Part shown: positions 49,119 through 58,767 of the stretch, in pieces
Position numbering within the stretch: position 1 is the stretch's first letter
Layout: the number at the start of each line of letters is the position of its first letter
Source of the DNA: Streptomyces seoulensis
GTDB lineage: Bacteria > Actinomycetota > Actinomycetes > Streptomycetales > Streptomycetaceae
Assembly: GCF_022846655.1 (NCBI RefSeq)
Contig: NZ_AP025667.1
Location: forward strand, 4,067,001-4,131,000
Reading direction: 5' to 3'
Length of the DNA stretch: 64,000 bases
Translations under genes and position numbers: made by a program
The notes under the pieces: generated by a model
The model's database searches: none
Told to the model about the DNA's origin: nothing
Seen by the model: the letters and a program-made list of their open reading frames with translations, nothing else

Positions 49119-49457
49119 TCACTCGATCACCGGCGGAGCCGACCTCCACCCCCGGCTCCAGCGGAGCGTCAGCCGGATCAGGCCCGCGAGGGTCAGCAGC
49201 CAGGTGGCGGCGAAGATCCAGAGCAGGACCGGGTGCGCGAAGGCCACGGCGACCGCGAGCAAGGTGAGGGACACGACGGCGAAGGCGGTCACGGCGACGG
49301 GGAGCGCGTGCGGCCGCCCTCGCAGGCGGGCCAGTGGGCCGGGGCGCGCGACCCGTGCCGCCCTGAGCCGCCGGGCCAACGCCGGGTCACGGCTGAGCGA
49401 CCGCTCCATCTCGGCCAGTACCCGCTTCTCGTACGGGGACAGGCGGACTTCCTTCAC
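49119..49457 (-). CDS. DUF3040 membrane protein
   Basis: A 112-residue protein with the DUF3040 start LSPYEKRVLAEMERSLSRDP followed by two hydrophobic helices (AVTAFAVVSLTLLAVAVAFA and LLWIFAATWLLTLAGLI). DUF3040 is a small actinobacterial membrane family without known role. The GTG at 49457 has GGGGAGG 8 bases upstream. Confidence 0.82.
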   Translation of the reverse strand: MKEVRLSPYEKRVLAEMERSLSRDPALARRLRAARVARPGPLARLRGRPHALPVAVTAFAVVSLTLLAVAVAFAHPVLLWIFAATWLLTLAGLIRLTLRWSRGWRSAPPVIE

Positions 49458-49541
49458 GGTGAGCACCTCCCCACCAGATGCGCGGAAGCCGTCACCAGTG
49501 TTTCGGCGGTTCGGGGGCCCCCGGATGCAGCGCCCGCACCT

Positions 49542-49570
49542 GGGGGCCGCGCCGGTCGGACGCGGCCCCC
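49542..49570 (-). terminator. Terminator after a secreted-protein gene
   Basis: GGGGGCCGCG and CGCGGCCCCC form a perfect 10-bp stem with a 9-base loop, 18 bases past the stop of the gene ending at 49589. Confidence 0.65.
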
Positions 49571-49588
49571 TCCAGCACACACGGCGCG

Positions 49589-49990
49589 CTAGTCGAGCAG
49601 CGTGACCGAGTAGTCCAGCGTGGTGCCGGTGACGGTGTACGTCGCCGTCTGGCCGTTGTCGCAGTACGAGACGTACCGGTTGCCGTAGGCCGTGGTGCCG
49701 GCGACGGCGTCGACCACCGGACGCAGGTCGGTCCCCTCCGGGAACGACGTGGTCGTCAGGTCGATGGTCCGGGTCTGGTTCACGGGGTACGCGTCCGTCG
49801 ACGGCGACTGCTCGCCGCTGCGGGTGCTCGCGGCCCAGGAGAGTACGAACCCCGAATTGTTCACCACCGCGACCTTCTGGACACAGGGCTCGGCCTGCGC
49901 GGGCGCGGCCTGCGCGGTCACCGCCGGGACGGCGGCGAGCGCGACGGCGCCCATCAGCGGCAGCGCGGTCCTGAAGAACTTGCGGTTCAT
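49589..49990 (-). CDS. Secreted protein of unknown function
   Basis: A 133-residue exported protein. The signal peptide (FRTALPLMGAVALAAVPAV) is cut near TAQAAPAQA. The mature 105 residues are beta-rich (VQKVAVVNNSGFVLSWAAST, TATYTVTGTTLDYSVTLLD) with two Cys that may pair. It is similar in size and style to small secreted Streptomyces proteins of unknown role. GAGGGAG lies before the ATG. Confidence 0.7.
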   Translation of the reverse strand: MNRKFFRTALPLMGAVALAAVPAVTAQAAPAQAEPCVQKVAVVNNSGFVLSWAASTRSGEQSPSTDAYPVNQTRTIDLTTTSFPEGTDLRPVVDAVAGTTAYGNRYVSYCDNGQTATYTVTGTTLDYSVTLLD

Positions 49991-50345
49991 CGCTCATCTC
50001 CCTCGGTAGGACGTGAAGTCCCTCATTCGGTAGGGGACTTGGGATGCGGCGCGAGTACCCGGAGACCCTGCGCAACCACTCCCGCCCTCAGGGCGACGCA
50101 GCTAATCGGCCATCCGTTCGGGCGGGAGCGGCACCGCCTCGCGCGCCACCACCCGGGACATCCGTCGCACCTGCTCGCCACCCCTACACCCGACCCCGCC
50201 ACCGGGATCGACAGCGCGCCACCGGCTCCGGGCGGCCACGCGTCGTACGAGGCGGGGAGGAATGCGGAATGGCCGAATCCGAAGGCGGTCGGAGGGGCTT
50301 GGCGCCGAGCCGGGCCCGGCCCCTGCCCGACGACCTCGCGGAGCC
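49991..50345. other. Intergenic region upstream of the secreted-protein gene
   Basis: A 355-base gap. AAGTCCC (50016-50022) and GGGACTT (50034-50040) make a 7-bp stem-loop in what would be the leader of the secreted-protein mRNA, and TCGGTAGG occurs twice around it. A 26-codon reading frame lies at 50269. Otherwise nothing is recognised. Confidence 0.4.
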
Positions 50346-50349
50346 CTAG
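50269..50349 (+). CDS. Possible 26-residue small protein
   Basis: An ATG at 50269 with GGGGAGG 8 bases upstream opens a 26-codon frame (MAESEGGRRGLAPSRARPLP then DDLAEP) that ends on the stop of the convergent MFS gene. The ribosome site is the only support. Confidence 0.2.
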   Translation: MAESEGGRRGLAPSRARPLPDDLAEP

Positions 50350-51632
50350 ACGGCACCGTCCTGGACGGGCTCACGGGAGTCCGGGCGATCGGGATCACCG
50401 GCCGGGGCGGCGGCACGCAGCGCCGCCTCGACGTGGCGGTTGCTGGTCATGGTCGACGTGACGGCGGTCATGGTGAGCAGGAGGCCCGCTGCGGCGTAGA
50501 GCGGGGTGCGCACGTCGTAGGTGGCGGCCAGCCAGCCGCCGAGGAAGGCGCCGAACGGGGCGGCGCACATGGCGAGCATGCGGGAGGTGGAGGCGACCCG
50601 CCCCATCAGGTGGGCGGGGACGATCGCCTGCCGCAGGGAGGGGCCGAGCACCATCGTGGCGCCCATGCCCGCTCCGCAGACGGCGAGCGCGAGTCCGGCG
50701 ACGTACGGGTTCGGGGCGGCGGCGAGCCCCAGGATGGCGAGCCCCTCGACGGCGGCCGTGCAGGTGAGCGCGGCGCCGGTGCCGAGCCGCCGGCCGAGGA
50801 AGGAGGCGATGCCAGCGCCGAGCAGACCGCCGGTGGCCTCCGCCGTGAGGAGCAGGCCGAAGCCGAAGGTGTCGATGCCGAGACGATCGTGCGCGAAGAG
50901 GGCGAGCACGGTCTCCACCGCGAGGAAGGCGATGTTCCCGACCGCCGGACGCAGCGCGAGCCCGAGCAGCAACTGGTCCCGGAACACGTACGAGGCGCCG
51001 GCCCGCGCCTGCCGCAGCAGCGACTCGCGGGCCTGCGGTACCGGCCGGGGTACGGCAGGCAGCGACCGTACGAGCGCTGCGGAGAGTGCGAACGACACCG
51101 CGTCGGCGAGCAGCGGGACCGCCCGCCCGAGCGCGAGCAGGGCGCTGCCCGCAGGCGGCCCCGCGAAGCCGGACGCGGCGGTCTGGGCGCCGCGCAGGCG
51201 GGAGTTGGCGCGCTCCAGGAGCACGGGGTCGCGGCCGAGCAGATCCGGCAGATAGGCCGTGGCGGCCGTGTCGAAGAAGAGGCCGCCGAGGCCGAGCAGG
51301 AAGGCGACGGCCGCGAGCAGCGCAATGCTCAGCACGTCGAGCGCGGCCGCCGCAGCCGGTACGGCGAGCAGCACCGCACGCGCCGCGTCCATGACCCACA
51401 TCGTGCTCCGCCGGTCCCAGCGGTCCACCAGCGCACCGCCGAGCACCCCGAAGAGCAGCCACGGCAGCGTTCCGGCGGCCGTGACGACGGCGAGCGCCAT
51501 CGGGTCCCGCGTCAACGTCAGCGCGAGCAGCGGCAGCGCGGCATGTGACACCCCGTCACCGAGCGAGGACACCGTCTGCGCGGTCCACAGCCGTCCGAAC
51601 CCGGTCGGCAACTTCTTGATCCCATAGGTCAC
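50346..51632 (-). CDS. MFS exporter (EntS/drug-efflux type)
   Basis: A 428-residue transporter with 12 helices and the MFS_3 pattern of EntS-like exporters (LWTAQTVSSLGDGVSHAALP, GGALVDRWDRRSTMWVMDAA, ATAYLPDLLGRDPVLLERAN). It probably pumps out a toxic compound or a siderophore. Its ATG overlaps the stop of the ArsR-type regulator gene by 4 bases (ATGA), so it is under that regulator. Confidence 0.85.
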   Translation of the reverse strand: MTYGIKKLPTGFGRLWTAQTVSSLGDGVSHAALPLLALTLTRDPMALAVVTAAGTLPWLLFGVLGGALVDRWDRRSTMWVMDAARAVLLAVPAAAAALDVLSIALLAAVAFLLGLGGLFFDTAATAYLPDLLGRDPVLLERANSRLRGAQTAASGFAGPPAGSALLALGRAVPLLADAVSFALSAALVRSLPAVPRPVPQARESLLRQARAGASYVFRDQLLLGLALRPAVGNIAFLAVETVLALFAHDRLGIDTFGFGLLLTAEATGGLLGAGIASFLGRRLGTGAALTCTAAVEGLAILGLAAAPNPYVAGLALAVCGAGMGATMVLGPSLRQAIVPAHLMGRVASTSRMLAMCAAPFGAFLGGWLAATYDVRTPLYAAAGLLLTMTAVTSTMTSNRHVEAALRAAAPAGDPDRPDSREPVQDGAV

Positions 51633-52168
51633 TTGGCATCCCCTTCGGCCTGCTCGTGCGATCTCGGGTGGAACAGCGCGAAGACGAGCGACGCGTCCGG
51701 GAGCGAAGGGTCGGACAACTTGCGGTACTCCTGCGCCAGTTCCCGCAGCCGCGCCGCCAGCTCCGCGAACTGCTCGTCGGTGAGGCGCAGATGCGTCATC
51801 CCCACGTGGCGCTCGCCGTCCACCGGCGCCGCCTCCAGGTCCGCCACCGCGTGCCGCATCAGCACATCCGGTCCCCCCTCGCCCGGGTCCGGCAGCACGA
51901 TCGACCGCGCGGCCATGGCGTAGTACCGCTCGGTGACCCCCCGGACCTTCCGCGTTCGCACCACCTTCACCAGGCCCGCGCGTTCGAGCAGCCGCACGTG
52001 ATAGCTGGAACTCCCCTTCGCCAGCCCCACCCTCGCGGCGATCTGCGTGATCGTCGCGGGCTCGAAGCGGAGCACGGCCATGATTCGGTGCCGCGTGAGA
52101 CTGGAAACCGCGCGCAGTTGTTCGTCCGTGGTGACGTGGAACGTCTCGGGCAGGTCGTCGGTAGGCAT
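51629..52168 (-). CDS. ArsR/HTH_20-type repressor
   Basis: A 179-residue regulator. The winged helix-turn-helix is clear (SSLTRHRIMAVLRFEPATIT, QIAARVGLAKGSSSYHVRLL, RTRKVRGVTERYYAM), followed by a helical C-terminal part. It belongs to the HTH_20 group that often controls exporters. A perfect 9-bp dyad lies 7 bases upstream of its ATG, so autorepression together with the MFS gene is likely. No ribosome site fits between dyad and start. Confidence 0.85.
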   Translation of the reverse strand: MPTDDLPETFHVTTDEQLRAVSSLTRHRIMAVLRFEPATITQIAARVGLAKGSSSYHVRLLERAGLVKVVRTRKVRGVTERYYAMAARSIVLPDPGEGGPDVLMRHAVADLEAAPVDGERHVGMTHLRLTDEQFAELAARLRELAQEYRKLSDPSLPDASLVFALFHPRSHEQAEGDAK

Positions 52169-52174
52169 GCGGCT

Positions 52175-52198
52175 AATGGTCAACACTTCTTGACCATT
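52175..52198. promoter_or_regulatory. Perfect dyad operator of the ArsR-type repressor
   Basis: AATGGTCAA-cacttc-TTGACCATT: 9-base arms, all pairs matching, 6-base centre, directly before the repressor start at 52168. This is the best palindrome of the window and almost certainly the repressor site. Confidence 0.7.
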
Positions 52199-52243
52199 GA
52201 GCAAGGGGTTTCGCCCGCCCAATCCGCACCTCATTCCGTACTG

Positions 52244-52255
52244 GACCGATCGGTC
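52244..52255. promoter_or_regulatory. TetR-type operator
   Basis: GACCGATCGGTC is a perfect 12-base palindrome, 21 bases before the TetR gene start. The form (T)GACCGATCGGTC(A) is common for TetR/AcrR repressors controlling themselves. Confidence 0.65.
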
Positions 52256-52276
52256 AATAATGGATACGGTTCCCTC

Positions 52277-52861
52277 GTGGCCAGGACCAAGGGATTCGAC
52301 CCGGACGCGGTACTGCAGGCAGCCCTGGAGCTGTTCTGGCGGCGCGGATACGAGGCGACGTCGATGGCGGACCTCGTCGAGCACCTCGGCATCGGACGGG
52401 CCAGCATCTACGCGACCTTCGGCAACAAGCACGAGCTGTACCTGAAGGCGCTGGACCGGTACAACGAGACCCACGACCTGACTCTCCTGCGCGAACTGTC
52501 CCAGCCGGGCCCCGCGTTGCCGGTGGTACGGGCGGTGGTGCGGCGCTTCGCGGCCGAGGCGAGCCGCGAAGGCCGACGTGACAAGGGGTGCTTCGTCACC
52601 AACACGGCGGTCGAACTGGGCGCGTTCGACCCTGCGGCGTCCCGCCGGGTCGAGGTGAGCTGGAGTCACGTCGAGACCCTGCTGCACTCCGCGCTGGCGC
52701 GGGCCCACGCACAGGGCGAGCTGTCCGCGGACCGGGACCCGCGGGCGCTGGCACGGATGCTGCTGGTGCTGATGCAGGGCCTTCGCGTGGTCGGCAAGGC
52801 GTCCGGCGATCCGGGCCGGGTCCGGGACGCCGCCGAGCAGGCACTGCGGCTGCTGGACTGA
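52277..52861 (+). CDS. TetR-family repressor
   Basis: A 194-residue repressor. The N-terminal helix-turn-helix is typical (FDPDAVLQAALELFWRRGYE, SMADLVEHLGIGRASIYATF, KHELYLKALDRY); the C-terminal ligand domain is helical with GCFVTNTAVELG, as in YxaF/LmrA-like members. The GTG start is close behind the palindrome at 52244. Downstream on the same strand lie an MFS exporter and an SDR, its likely targets. Confidence 0.88.
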   Translation: MARTKGFDPDAVLQAALELFWRRGYEATSMADLVEHLGIGRASIYATFGNKHELYLKALDRYNETHDLTLLRELSQPGPALPVVRAVVRRFAAEASREGRRDKGCFVTNTAVELGAFDPAASRRVEVSWSHVETLLHSALARAHAQGELSADRDPRALARMLLVLMQGLRVVGKASGDPGRVRDAAEQALRLLD

Positions 52862-52935
52862 GCGGCGGCCCACGCGGGCGGCCACAGATGGGCCGAATGT
52901 GGAATGGTCAGTCAAAAATAAGGGAGGGAAACGGA

Positions 52936-54312
52936 ATGGCCACCACCGCGGACGCCTCCATCACACCCGCAGCCGGCCCCGCCTTCGCGCTGCTCGGCAC
53001 CGTACAGACCGCGCTGATCTTCACCCTCACCTCGCTCACGGTGCCGCTGCCCCGGATCGGCCGGGAACTCTCCCTCGGCCGGGACGACCTGGTCCTCCTC
53101 AGTGCCGCCTACGGGCTGGCCTTCTCCGGGCTGCTGCTCCTCGGTGGCCGCGTGGCCGACCGGTTCGGCGGGCGACGCGGCCTCACCGTCGGACTGCTGG
53201 TGTTCACCACCGCGTCCCTCGCCGCGCTGCTCGTACCAGGTCCGGGCACGCTGCTCGCGGCGCGCTTCGCCCAGGGGGCCGGGGCGGCGCTCACCGCGCC
53301 CGCCGCCATGGCTGTGCTGCGCACCACCCTCCCCGACACCGCCGCATACGGAAGGGCGATGGCCACCTGGGGCGGCCTCTCGGTCCTCGGCGCGACCGCG
53401 GGGAATCTGCTCTCAGGGGTCGTCTCGGCGCTCACGTCCTGGCGGCTGACCTTCGCCGTCCCCGTCGCAGTGGGCTCCCTGACACTCACCCTCGCACCGC
53501 GGCTGCTGCCGACGACCCCGGCTTTCGCCGGCCGCTCACTCGACCTGCTGGGCGCGTCTCTCGCCACCGCGGGGATCACCCTGGTCAGCTACGGCCTCGT
53601 CCTCACCGACAGCCACCCCTGGGGAACGCGATCCGTCCTGGCACCCCTGCTCACCGGGGCCGCGCTCCTCGCGGCGTTCCTGATCACCGAGCACCGCGCC
53701 CACGACCCGCTGCTCCCCCTCGGCTTCCTCCGCGACAAGCGCCGGGCCCTCGCCCTGGCCGCCATCGGGCTGACCGCCGCCGGTGTCGCCACGACGTTCA
53801 TCCTCCTCTCCCTCCATCTCCAGCAGGACCGCGGCTGGTCGGCGCTGCGGACTTCCGCCGCCTTCGTCCCGTTCGCGGTGGCGCTGATCGGTTCGGGCCG
53901 GACGACGGGCCCGCTCATCGCCAGGTACGGGGCACCGGCCGTCACCGCCTGCGGGCTCGCCCTCTCCGCGACGGGCCTCGCGCTGCTCGCACTCACCGGC
54001 CTCGCACCGCACAGCCCGTACGCGTACGGGCTCCTCCCCGGCCTGCTCATGCTGGCGACCGGCGCGGCGGCCGCGTTCGCGGGGGCCGCCGTGCTCGCGA
54101 CGGACGGGGTGGAGGCGCGGGAGACCGGTCTGGCGGGCGGCGTCATGAACACCGCGATGGAGCTGGGTCCGACCGTCGTCCTAGCCGCCCTGCTCACCCT
54201 CGGCTCCGACACCACCTCGCTCGCCGCGACGGCGGCCGCCTTCGCCGCCGTCGCCCTCCTCCATATGCGCGTCAAGCAACGCACGCACTCACCAAGGGAG
54301 TTGTCACCGTGA
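52936..54312 (+). CDS. MFS exporter, DHA2 (14-helix) type
   Basis: A 458-residue transporter with about 14 helices. DHA2 marks are ALIFTLTSLTVPLPRIGREL, LLLGGRVADRFGGRR (motif A) and RFAQGAGAALTAPAAMAVLR. It is probably a proton-driven drug exporter. AGGGAGGG lies 8 bases before the ATG. The 74-base gap from the TetR gene contains TGGTCAGTCAA, a possible half operator. Its stop overlaps the SDR start by 4 bases (GTGA). Confidence 0.87.
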   Translation: MATTADASITPAAGPAFALLGTVQTALIFTLTSLTVPLPRIGRELSLGRDDLVLLSAAYGLAFSGLLLLGGRVADRFGGRRGLTVGLLVFTTASLAALLVPGPGTLLAARFAQGAGAALTAPAAMAVLRTTLPDTAAYGRAMATWGGLSVLGATAGNLLSGVVSALTSWRLTFAVPVAVGSLTLTLAPRLLPTTPAFAGRSLDLLGASLATAGITLVSYGLVLTDSHPWGTRSVLAPLLTGAALLAAFLITEHRAHDPLLPLGFLRDKRRALALAAIGLTAAGVATTFILLSLHLQQDRGWSALRTSAAFVPFAVALIGSGRTTGPLIARYGAPAVTACGLALSATGLALLALTGLAPHSPYAYGLLPGLLMLATGAAAAFAGAAVLATDGVEARETGLAGGVMNTAMELGPTVVLAALLTLGSDTTSLAATAAAFAAVALLHMRVKQRTHSPRELSP

Positions 54313-55073
54313 CCGCACGCTTCACCGGTAAGGCCGTACTCGTCACCGGAGCGGGCTCCGGCATCGGCCGGTCCGTCGCACTCGCCTTCGCCGCCGAAGG
54401 CGCCTCCGTGGTCGCGGCCGGGCGTACCGCCGCGTCACTCGACGAAACGATCGCCCTGATCGAGAAGGAGGGCGGCAAGGGGATCGCGGTCACCGCGGAC
54501 GTGACCCGTTCCGAGGAGGTCCGAGCGCTCGTCGCCCGGACCGTCGAACACTTCGGCAGCCTCGATGTCGCGGTCAACAACGCGGGCGTCTTCCGGGGCG
54601 GCGTGCCCCTGGCCGACCTCCCGGAGGAGGACTGGCGCGCTCTGCTCGACACCAACGTCACCGGAGTCCTGTTCGGTCTTCAGGCCGAGGTTGCCCAGAT
54701 GCGCACCCAGCCCACCGGTGGCGCCATCGTCAACATCGCCTCCAACCTCGGCGCGCACCGCCGTGCTCCGGGCCTGGCCGCCTACATCGCCAGCAAGGCG
54801 GCCGTGTCTGCGCTGACCCGCGCCGCCGCTCTGGACCACATCTCCGACGGGGTCCGTATCAACGCCGTGAGCCCCGGCCCGTCGGCCACCGCCATGTCGC
54901 TGCGCCCCGGCGAGAGCGACGCCGACCGCGCGCTCCGGATGAAGAACGTGTCCCCGCTGGGGCGCGTCTCCTCCACCGCCGAGATCGCGGCGGCGGTGCT
55001 GTACCTGGCCTCGCCCGCTGCCGCCTCCGTGGTCGGCAGCGACCTGGTCGTGGACGGGGGCGCCGCCGCCTGA
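54309..55073 (+). CDS. SDR-family oxidoreductase
   Basis: A 254-residue classical SDR: VLVTGAGSGIGRSVAL, NNAGVF, the catalytic YIASKAAV with Ser in NIASNLG, and a C-terminal VVGSDLVVDGG. It is translationally coupled to the DHA2 exporter. A detoxifying reduction paired with export under one TetR repressor is a reasonable reading. The substrate is unknown. Confidence 0.88.
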   Translation: MTARFTGKAVLVTGAGSGIGRSVALAFAAEGASVVAAGRTAASLDETIALIEKEGGKGIAVTADVTRSEEVRALVARTVEHFGSLDVAVNNAGVFRGGVPLADLPEEDWRALLDTNVTGVLFGLQAEVAQMRTQPTGGAIVNIASNLGAHRRAPGLAAYIASKAAVSALTRAAALDHISDGVRINAVSPGPSATAMSLRPGESDADRALRMKNVSPLGRVSSTAEIAAAVLYLASPAAASVVGSDLVVDGGAAA

Positions 55074-55075
55074 CC

Positions 55076-55120
55076 CGGTCCCGGCCGCGCGCACGAGCCT
55101 TCACCGCGCGGCCGGGACCG
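55076..55120 (+). terminator. Very strong terminator after the MFS-SDR operon
   Basis: A perfect 16-bp GC-rich stem (CGGTCCCGGCCGCGCG with its complement at 55105-55120) around a 13-base loop, starting 2 bases past the SDR stop. It also serves the gap before the convergent PhoD gene. Confidence 0.75.
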
Positions 55121-55137
55121 CCCACGCACCCACTGGC

Positions 55138-56775
55138 CTAGGAGAGTTCGCGCTCCGTCACCGTCTCCAGTCGCGCCTGCCCGCCGTCGGCCGCCGCCCT
55201 CGCCTGGTCCAGGCGCAGCCGGGCCGAACGGCCGCGCAGGGTCAGGGTCATGAGCTGGTTGCCGAACCAGGGACCGCCCGTACGCCGCCAGGTCAGCGGG
55301 AGTCGGGCGCAGCGTCCGTGCCGCGCGAGTACGCGCCCCAGCGCACGCGCCGTTCCGCTCCAGCCGAAGCGGAACCCGAACCGCATGGAGCGCGGTACCG
55401 AGTTGTGCACCGGGGAGCAGGTGAGCTGGACCACGCGGGAGTCGACCGTCGCGGACCGCCACGCGGGCTCGGCGACATAGGCGTGATGGACGTCGCCGGA
55501 CAGGACGCTGATGGTCGCCGGCGCCTCGGGGCCCGAACCCGCCTCGGCGATCAGATCCGCCAGCGCGGTGAAGGACGCCGGGAACGCCGCCCAGTGCTCC
55601 AGGTCGGCCCCGCGACGCAGCCGCTCCCCGAACCGCGCCCAGCGCGCGCCCCGTTCACCCCGGCACAGCGCGGCGTCCCACGCCTCGGCGTCGTGCACGA
55701 GGTGGGGCATCAGCCAGGGCAGTGAGGTCCCGATCAGCAGGTGGTCGCAGGCACCGCGGTCCTGAAGTACCTGCTCCCGCACCCACCGCTCCTCCTCCGG
55801 GTCGAGCATCGCCCGCTCGCCCTCGGCCAGCACCCGCGCCGCCCGTGAGTCCACGATCACCACCCGCACCCGGCCCAGGTCGCGGCGGTAGCTCCAGCGG
55901 GTCGAGGCGGAGTCCGCTTCGGCCTCGGCGGCGTAGGCGCGCAGCGCGTCGGTGCCGTCGGCGGCGGAGGTGACGGCGGCGTACAGCGGGTCGGCTGCCA
56001 GGTCGTCCGGGGAGAGGTTCCCGAGGTGCTGGTAGACCCAGTAGGACATCAGGCCGCTCAGCAGCCGCTCGCGCCACCAGGGGGTGGCGCGCATGTCGGT
56101 CAGCCAGGAGGCGGAGGTGTTCCAGTCGTCTATGACGTCGTGGTCGTCGAAGATCATGCAGCTCGGCACGGTGGACAGCAGCCAGCGCACCTCCGGGTCG
56201 AGCCAGGACTCGCGGTACAGGCCGGTGTACTCCTCGTAGTCCGCGACCTGGGCGCCGGGCGGTTCGGCCAGGTCGCGGCGGGCGGCGAGCCGGCTCCGGG
56301 TCTCCTCGGAGGTCTCGTCGGCGTAGACCTGGTCGCCGAGCAGCAACAGGATGTCGGGGCGTTCGCCGCCGGCCGCGAGCTCGGCGGCGAGGGTGTCGAG
56401 TGCGTCCGGGCCCGCCGGGTCGTGGCCGCCGTCGGCGGGCGGCGCTGCCCAGCGGCAGGAGCCGAAGGCCACGCGCAGCGCGTCGTCGGGGGCGGGCACG
56501 CGGATGACGGAGGGTGGGAAGGGCGAGTCGGGCAGCGGCCACACGGACTCGCTGTCGAGCAGTACCTCGTACTCCGGTTCCGCACCGGGCGTGAGGCCGC
56601 TCACCGGTACCAGGGCGTAGTGGTGGCCCTCGACCTGGAAGGTGCGGGCGGTGCCCTTGGCGCCGTCGGAGCAGCGCACCTCGGCGGTGCACGGACGGCT
56701 CGTCTCGACCCAGACGGTCGCGGACGAGCCGTCGACGTACCGCAGCAGGGGGCCCAGGATCAGACTCGTCAACAT
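55138..56775 (-). CDS. PhoD-like alkaline phosphatase family protein
   Basis: A 545-residue metallophosphatase. After an N-terminal beta domain ([16 protein letters not shown]) the PhoD core has [42 protein letters not shown] and [11 protein letters not shown], which carry the calcium/iron ligands. Unlike true PhoD it has no Tat signal, so it is likely intracellular, as in the PhoD-like branch of actinobacteria. GGAGG lies 2 bases before the ATG. The natural substrate is uncertain. Confidence 0.85.
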   Translation of the reverse strand: MLTSLILGPLLRYVDGSSATVWVETSRPCTAEVRCSDGAKGTARTFQVEGHHYALVPVSGLTPGAEPEYEVLLDSESVWPLPDSPFPPSVIRVPAPDDALRVAFGSCRWAAPPADGGHDPAGPDALDTLAAELAAGGERPDILLLLGDQVYADETSEETRSRLAARRDLAEPPGAQVADYEEYTGLYRESWLDPEVRWLLSTVPSCMIFDDHDVIDDWNTSASWLTDMRATPWWRERLLSGLMSYWVYQHLGNLSPDDLAADPLYAAVTSAADGTDALRAYAAEAEADSASTRWSYRRDLGRVRVVIVDSRAARVLAEGERAMLDPEEERWVREQVLQDRGACDHLLIGTSLPWLMPHLVHDAEAWDAALCRGERGARWARFGERLRRGADLEHWAAFPASFTALADLIAEAGSGPEAPATISVLSGDVHHAYVAEPAWRSATVDSRVVQLTCSPVHNSVPRSMRFGFRFGWSGTARALGRVLARHGRCARLPLTWRRTGGPWFGNQLMTLTLRGRSARLRLDQARAAADGGQARLETVTERELS

Positions 56776-57058
56776 GTCCTCCGTCCGCCCCGGCCGGTGC
56801 GGGCGGGGCGAACCGTACGGTAGTCAACGGCGTGCCGGGGCGGACAGTCCCCCCTCGAAGGCCGGACGGAATCGCCGGGGACCCGGTGCACCGCCTGCGG
56901 GACCGAATGGAGTCCGCTACTCCACGCGAGTGTCAAAATCCCCCGATCGGCGGCGTGTCGGCCGCCCACGGATTCGGGGGTCAGGCCCGAGCAGTGAGGA
57001 TGGCCGTCACAGACGCCACGGCGCGGGTGGAACTCGAGCATCAGGAGAAGCGCGACCT

Positions 57059-58753
57059 GTGACAATCATCAATCACCCCGAGCCGGCGGCCGAGGACTCG
57101 AGCGAGAACGAGCTGCTCGTCCAGCGCAGGCAGCCCGGCAATGTCGTGGTGAAGTGGCTGACGACCACCGACCACAAGACGATCGGCACGCTGTATCTCG
57201 CGACGTCGTTCGGGTTCTTCCTGTTCGGTGGCGTGATGGCGCTGGTCATGCGTGCCGAGCTGGCGCGTCCGGGCATGCAGATCGTCTCCAACGAGCAGTT
57301 CAACCAGGCGTTCACGATGCACGGCACCGTGATGCTGCTGATGTTCGCCACCCCGCTGTTCGCGGGCTTCACGAACTGGATCATGCCGCTCCAGATCGGC
57401 GCGCCCGACGTGGCGTTCCCCCGGCTGAACATGCTGGCCTACTGGCTCTATCTGTTCGGCTCGCTCATCGCGGTCAGCGGCTTCATCACCCCGCAGGGTG
57501 CCGCGGACTTCGGCTGGTTCGCCTACTCGCCGCTGACGGACGCGATCCGCTCCCCCGGCGTCGGCGGCGACCTGTGGATCATGGGTCTGGCCTTCTCCGG
57601 CTTCGGCACGATCCTCGGCTCGGTCAACTTCATCACCACGATCATCTGCATGCGCGCGCCCGGCATGACGATGTTCCGCATGCCGATCTTCGTGTGGAAC
57701 GTGCTGCTGACCAGCGTGCTGGTCCTGTTCGCCTTCCCCGTGCTCGCGGCGGCGCTGCTGGCGCTGGAGGCGGACCGCAAGTTCGGCGCCCACGTCTTCG
57801 ACGCCGCGAACGGCGGGGCACTGCTGTGGCAACACCTCTTCTGGTTCTTCGGCCATCCAGAGGTGTACATCATCGCGATCCCGTTCTTCGGTATCGTCAC
57901 CGAGATCATCCCGGTGTTCTCCCGCAAGCCGATCTTCGGCTACATGGGTCTGATCGCGGCCACTATCGCGATCGCCGGCCTCTCGGTGACGGTGTGGGCG
58001 CACCACATGTATGTCACCGGTGGTGTGTTGCTGCCGTTCTTCTCCTTCATGACGTTCCTCATCGCGGTCCCGACCGGTGTGAAGTTCTTCAACTGGATCG
58101 GCACGATGTGGAAGGGCTCGGTCTCCTTCGAGACACCGATGCTGTGGGTCACGGGGTTCCTCGTGACGTTCCTCTTCGGTGGTCTGACGGGTGTCATCCT
58201 GGCCTCGCCGCCGATGGACTTCCACGTCTCGGACTCGTACTTCGTGGTGGCGCACTTCCACTACGTGGTGTTCGGCACGGTCGTCTTCGCGATGTTCGCC
58301 GGCTTCCACTTCTGGTGGCCGAAGTTCACCGGCAAGATGCTGGACGAGCGTCTGGGCAAGATCACCTTCTGGACGCTGTTCATCGGCTTCCACGGCACGT
58401 TCTTGGTCCAGCACTGGCTGGGCGCCGAGGGCATGCCGCGCCGGTACGCCGACTATCTGGCGGCCGACGGCTTCACCGCGCTGAACACGGTCTCCTCGAT
58501 CTTCTCGTTCCTGCTCGGCCTGTCGATCCTGCCGTTCTTCTACAACGTCTGGAAGACGGCCAAGTACGGCAAGCCGGTGAACGTGGACGACCCGTGGGGC
58601 TACGGCCGCTCGCTGGAGTGGGCGACCTCCTGCCCGCCGCCGCGCCACAACTTCGTCACCCTGCCGCGTATCCGCAGTGAATCCCCGGCGTTCGACCTGC
58701 ACCATCCGGACATCGCGCGGGCGGAGCGCGAGGCGTTCGCCATCGGGCACTGA
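57059..58753 (+). CDS. ctaD: Cytochrome c oxidase subunit I (orphan copy)
   Basis: A 564-residue haem-copper oxidase subunit with 12 helices. All redox ligands are present: His in TMHGTVMLL (haem a), the CuB His and cross-linked Tyr in [12 protein letters not shown], the His pair in [10 protein letters not shown], and the haem a/a3 pair in [11 protein letters not shown]. It should be the catalytic subunit of aa3 oxidase in the membrane. The usual neighbours ctaC, ctaE, ctaF and qcrCAB are absent, so this is a second, stand-alone copy. The GTG start has AGGAGAAG upstream at a long spacing. A small membrane protein gene follows after 14 bases. Confidence 0.92.
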   Translation: MTIINHPEPAAEDSSENELLVQRRQPGNVVVKWLTTTDHKTIGTLYLATSFGFFLFGGVMALVMRAELARPGMQIVSNEQFNQAFTMHGTVMLLMFATPLFAGFTNWIMPLQIGAPDVAFPRLNMLAYWLYLFGSLIAVSGFITPQGAADFGWFAYSPLTDAIRSPGVGGDLWIMGLAFSGFGTILGSVNFITTIICMRAPGMTMFRMPIFVWNVLLTSVLVLFAFPVLAAALLALEADRKFGAHVFDAANGGALLWQHLFWFFGHPEVYIIAIPFFGIVTEIIPVFSRKPIFGYMGLIAATIAIAGLSVTVWAHHMYVTGGVLLPFFSFMTFLIAVPTGVKFFNWIGTMWKGSVSFETPMLWVTGFLVTFLFGGLTGVILASPPMDFHVSDSYFVVAHFHYVVFGTVVFAMFAGFHFWWPKFTGKMLDERLGKITFWTLFIGFHGTFLVQHWLGAEGMPRRYADYLAADGFTALNTVSSIFSFLLGLSILPFFYNVWKTAKYGKPVNVDDPWGYGRSLEWATSCPPPRHNFVTLPRIRSESPAFDLHHPDIARAEREAFAIGH

Positions 58754-58767
58754 GTCCGGAGATCACC

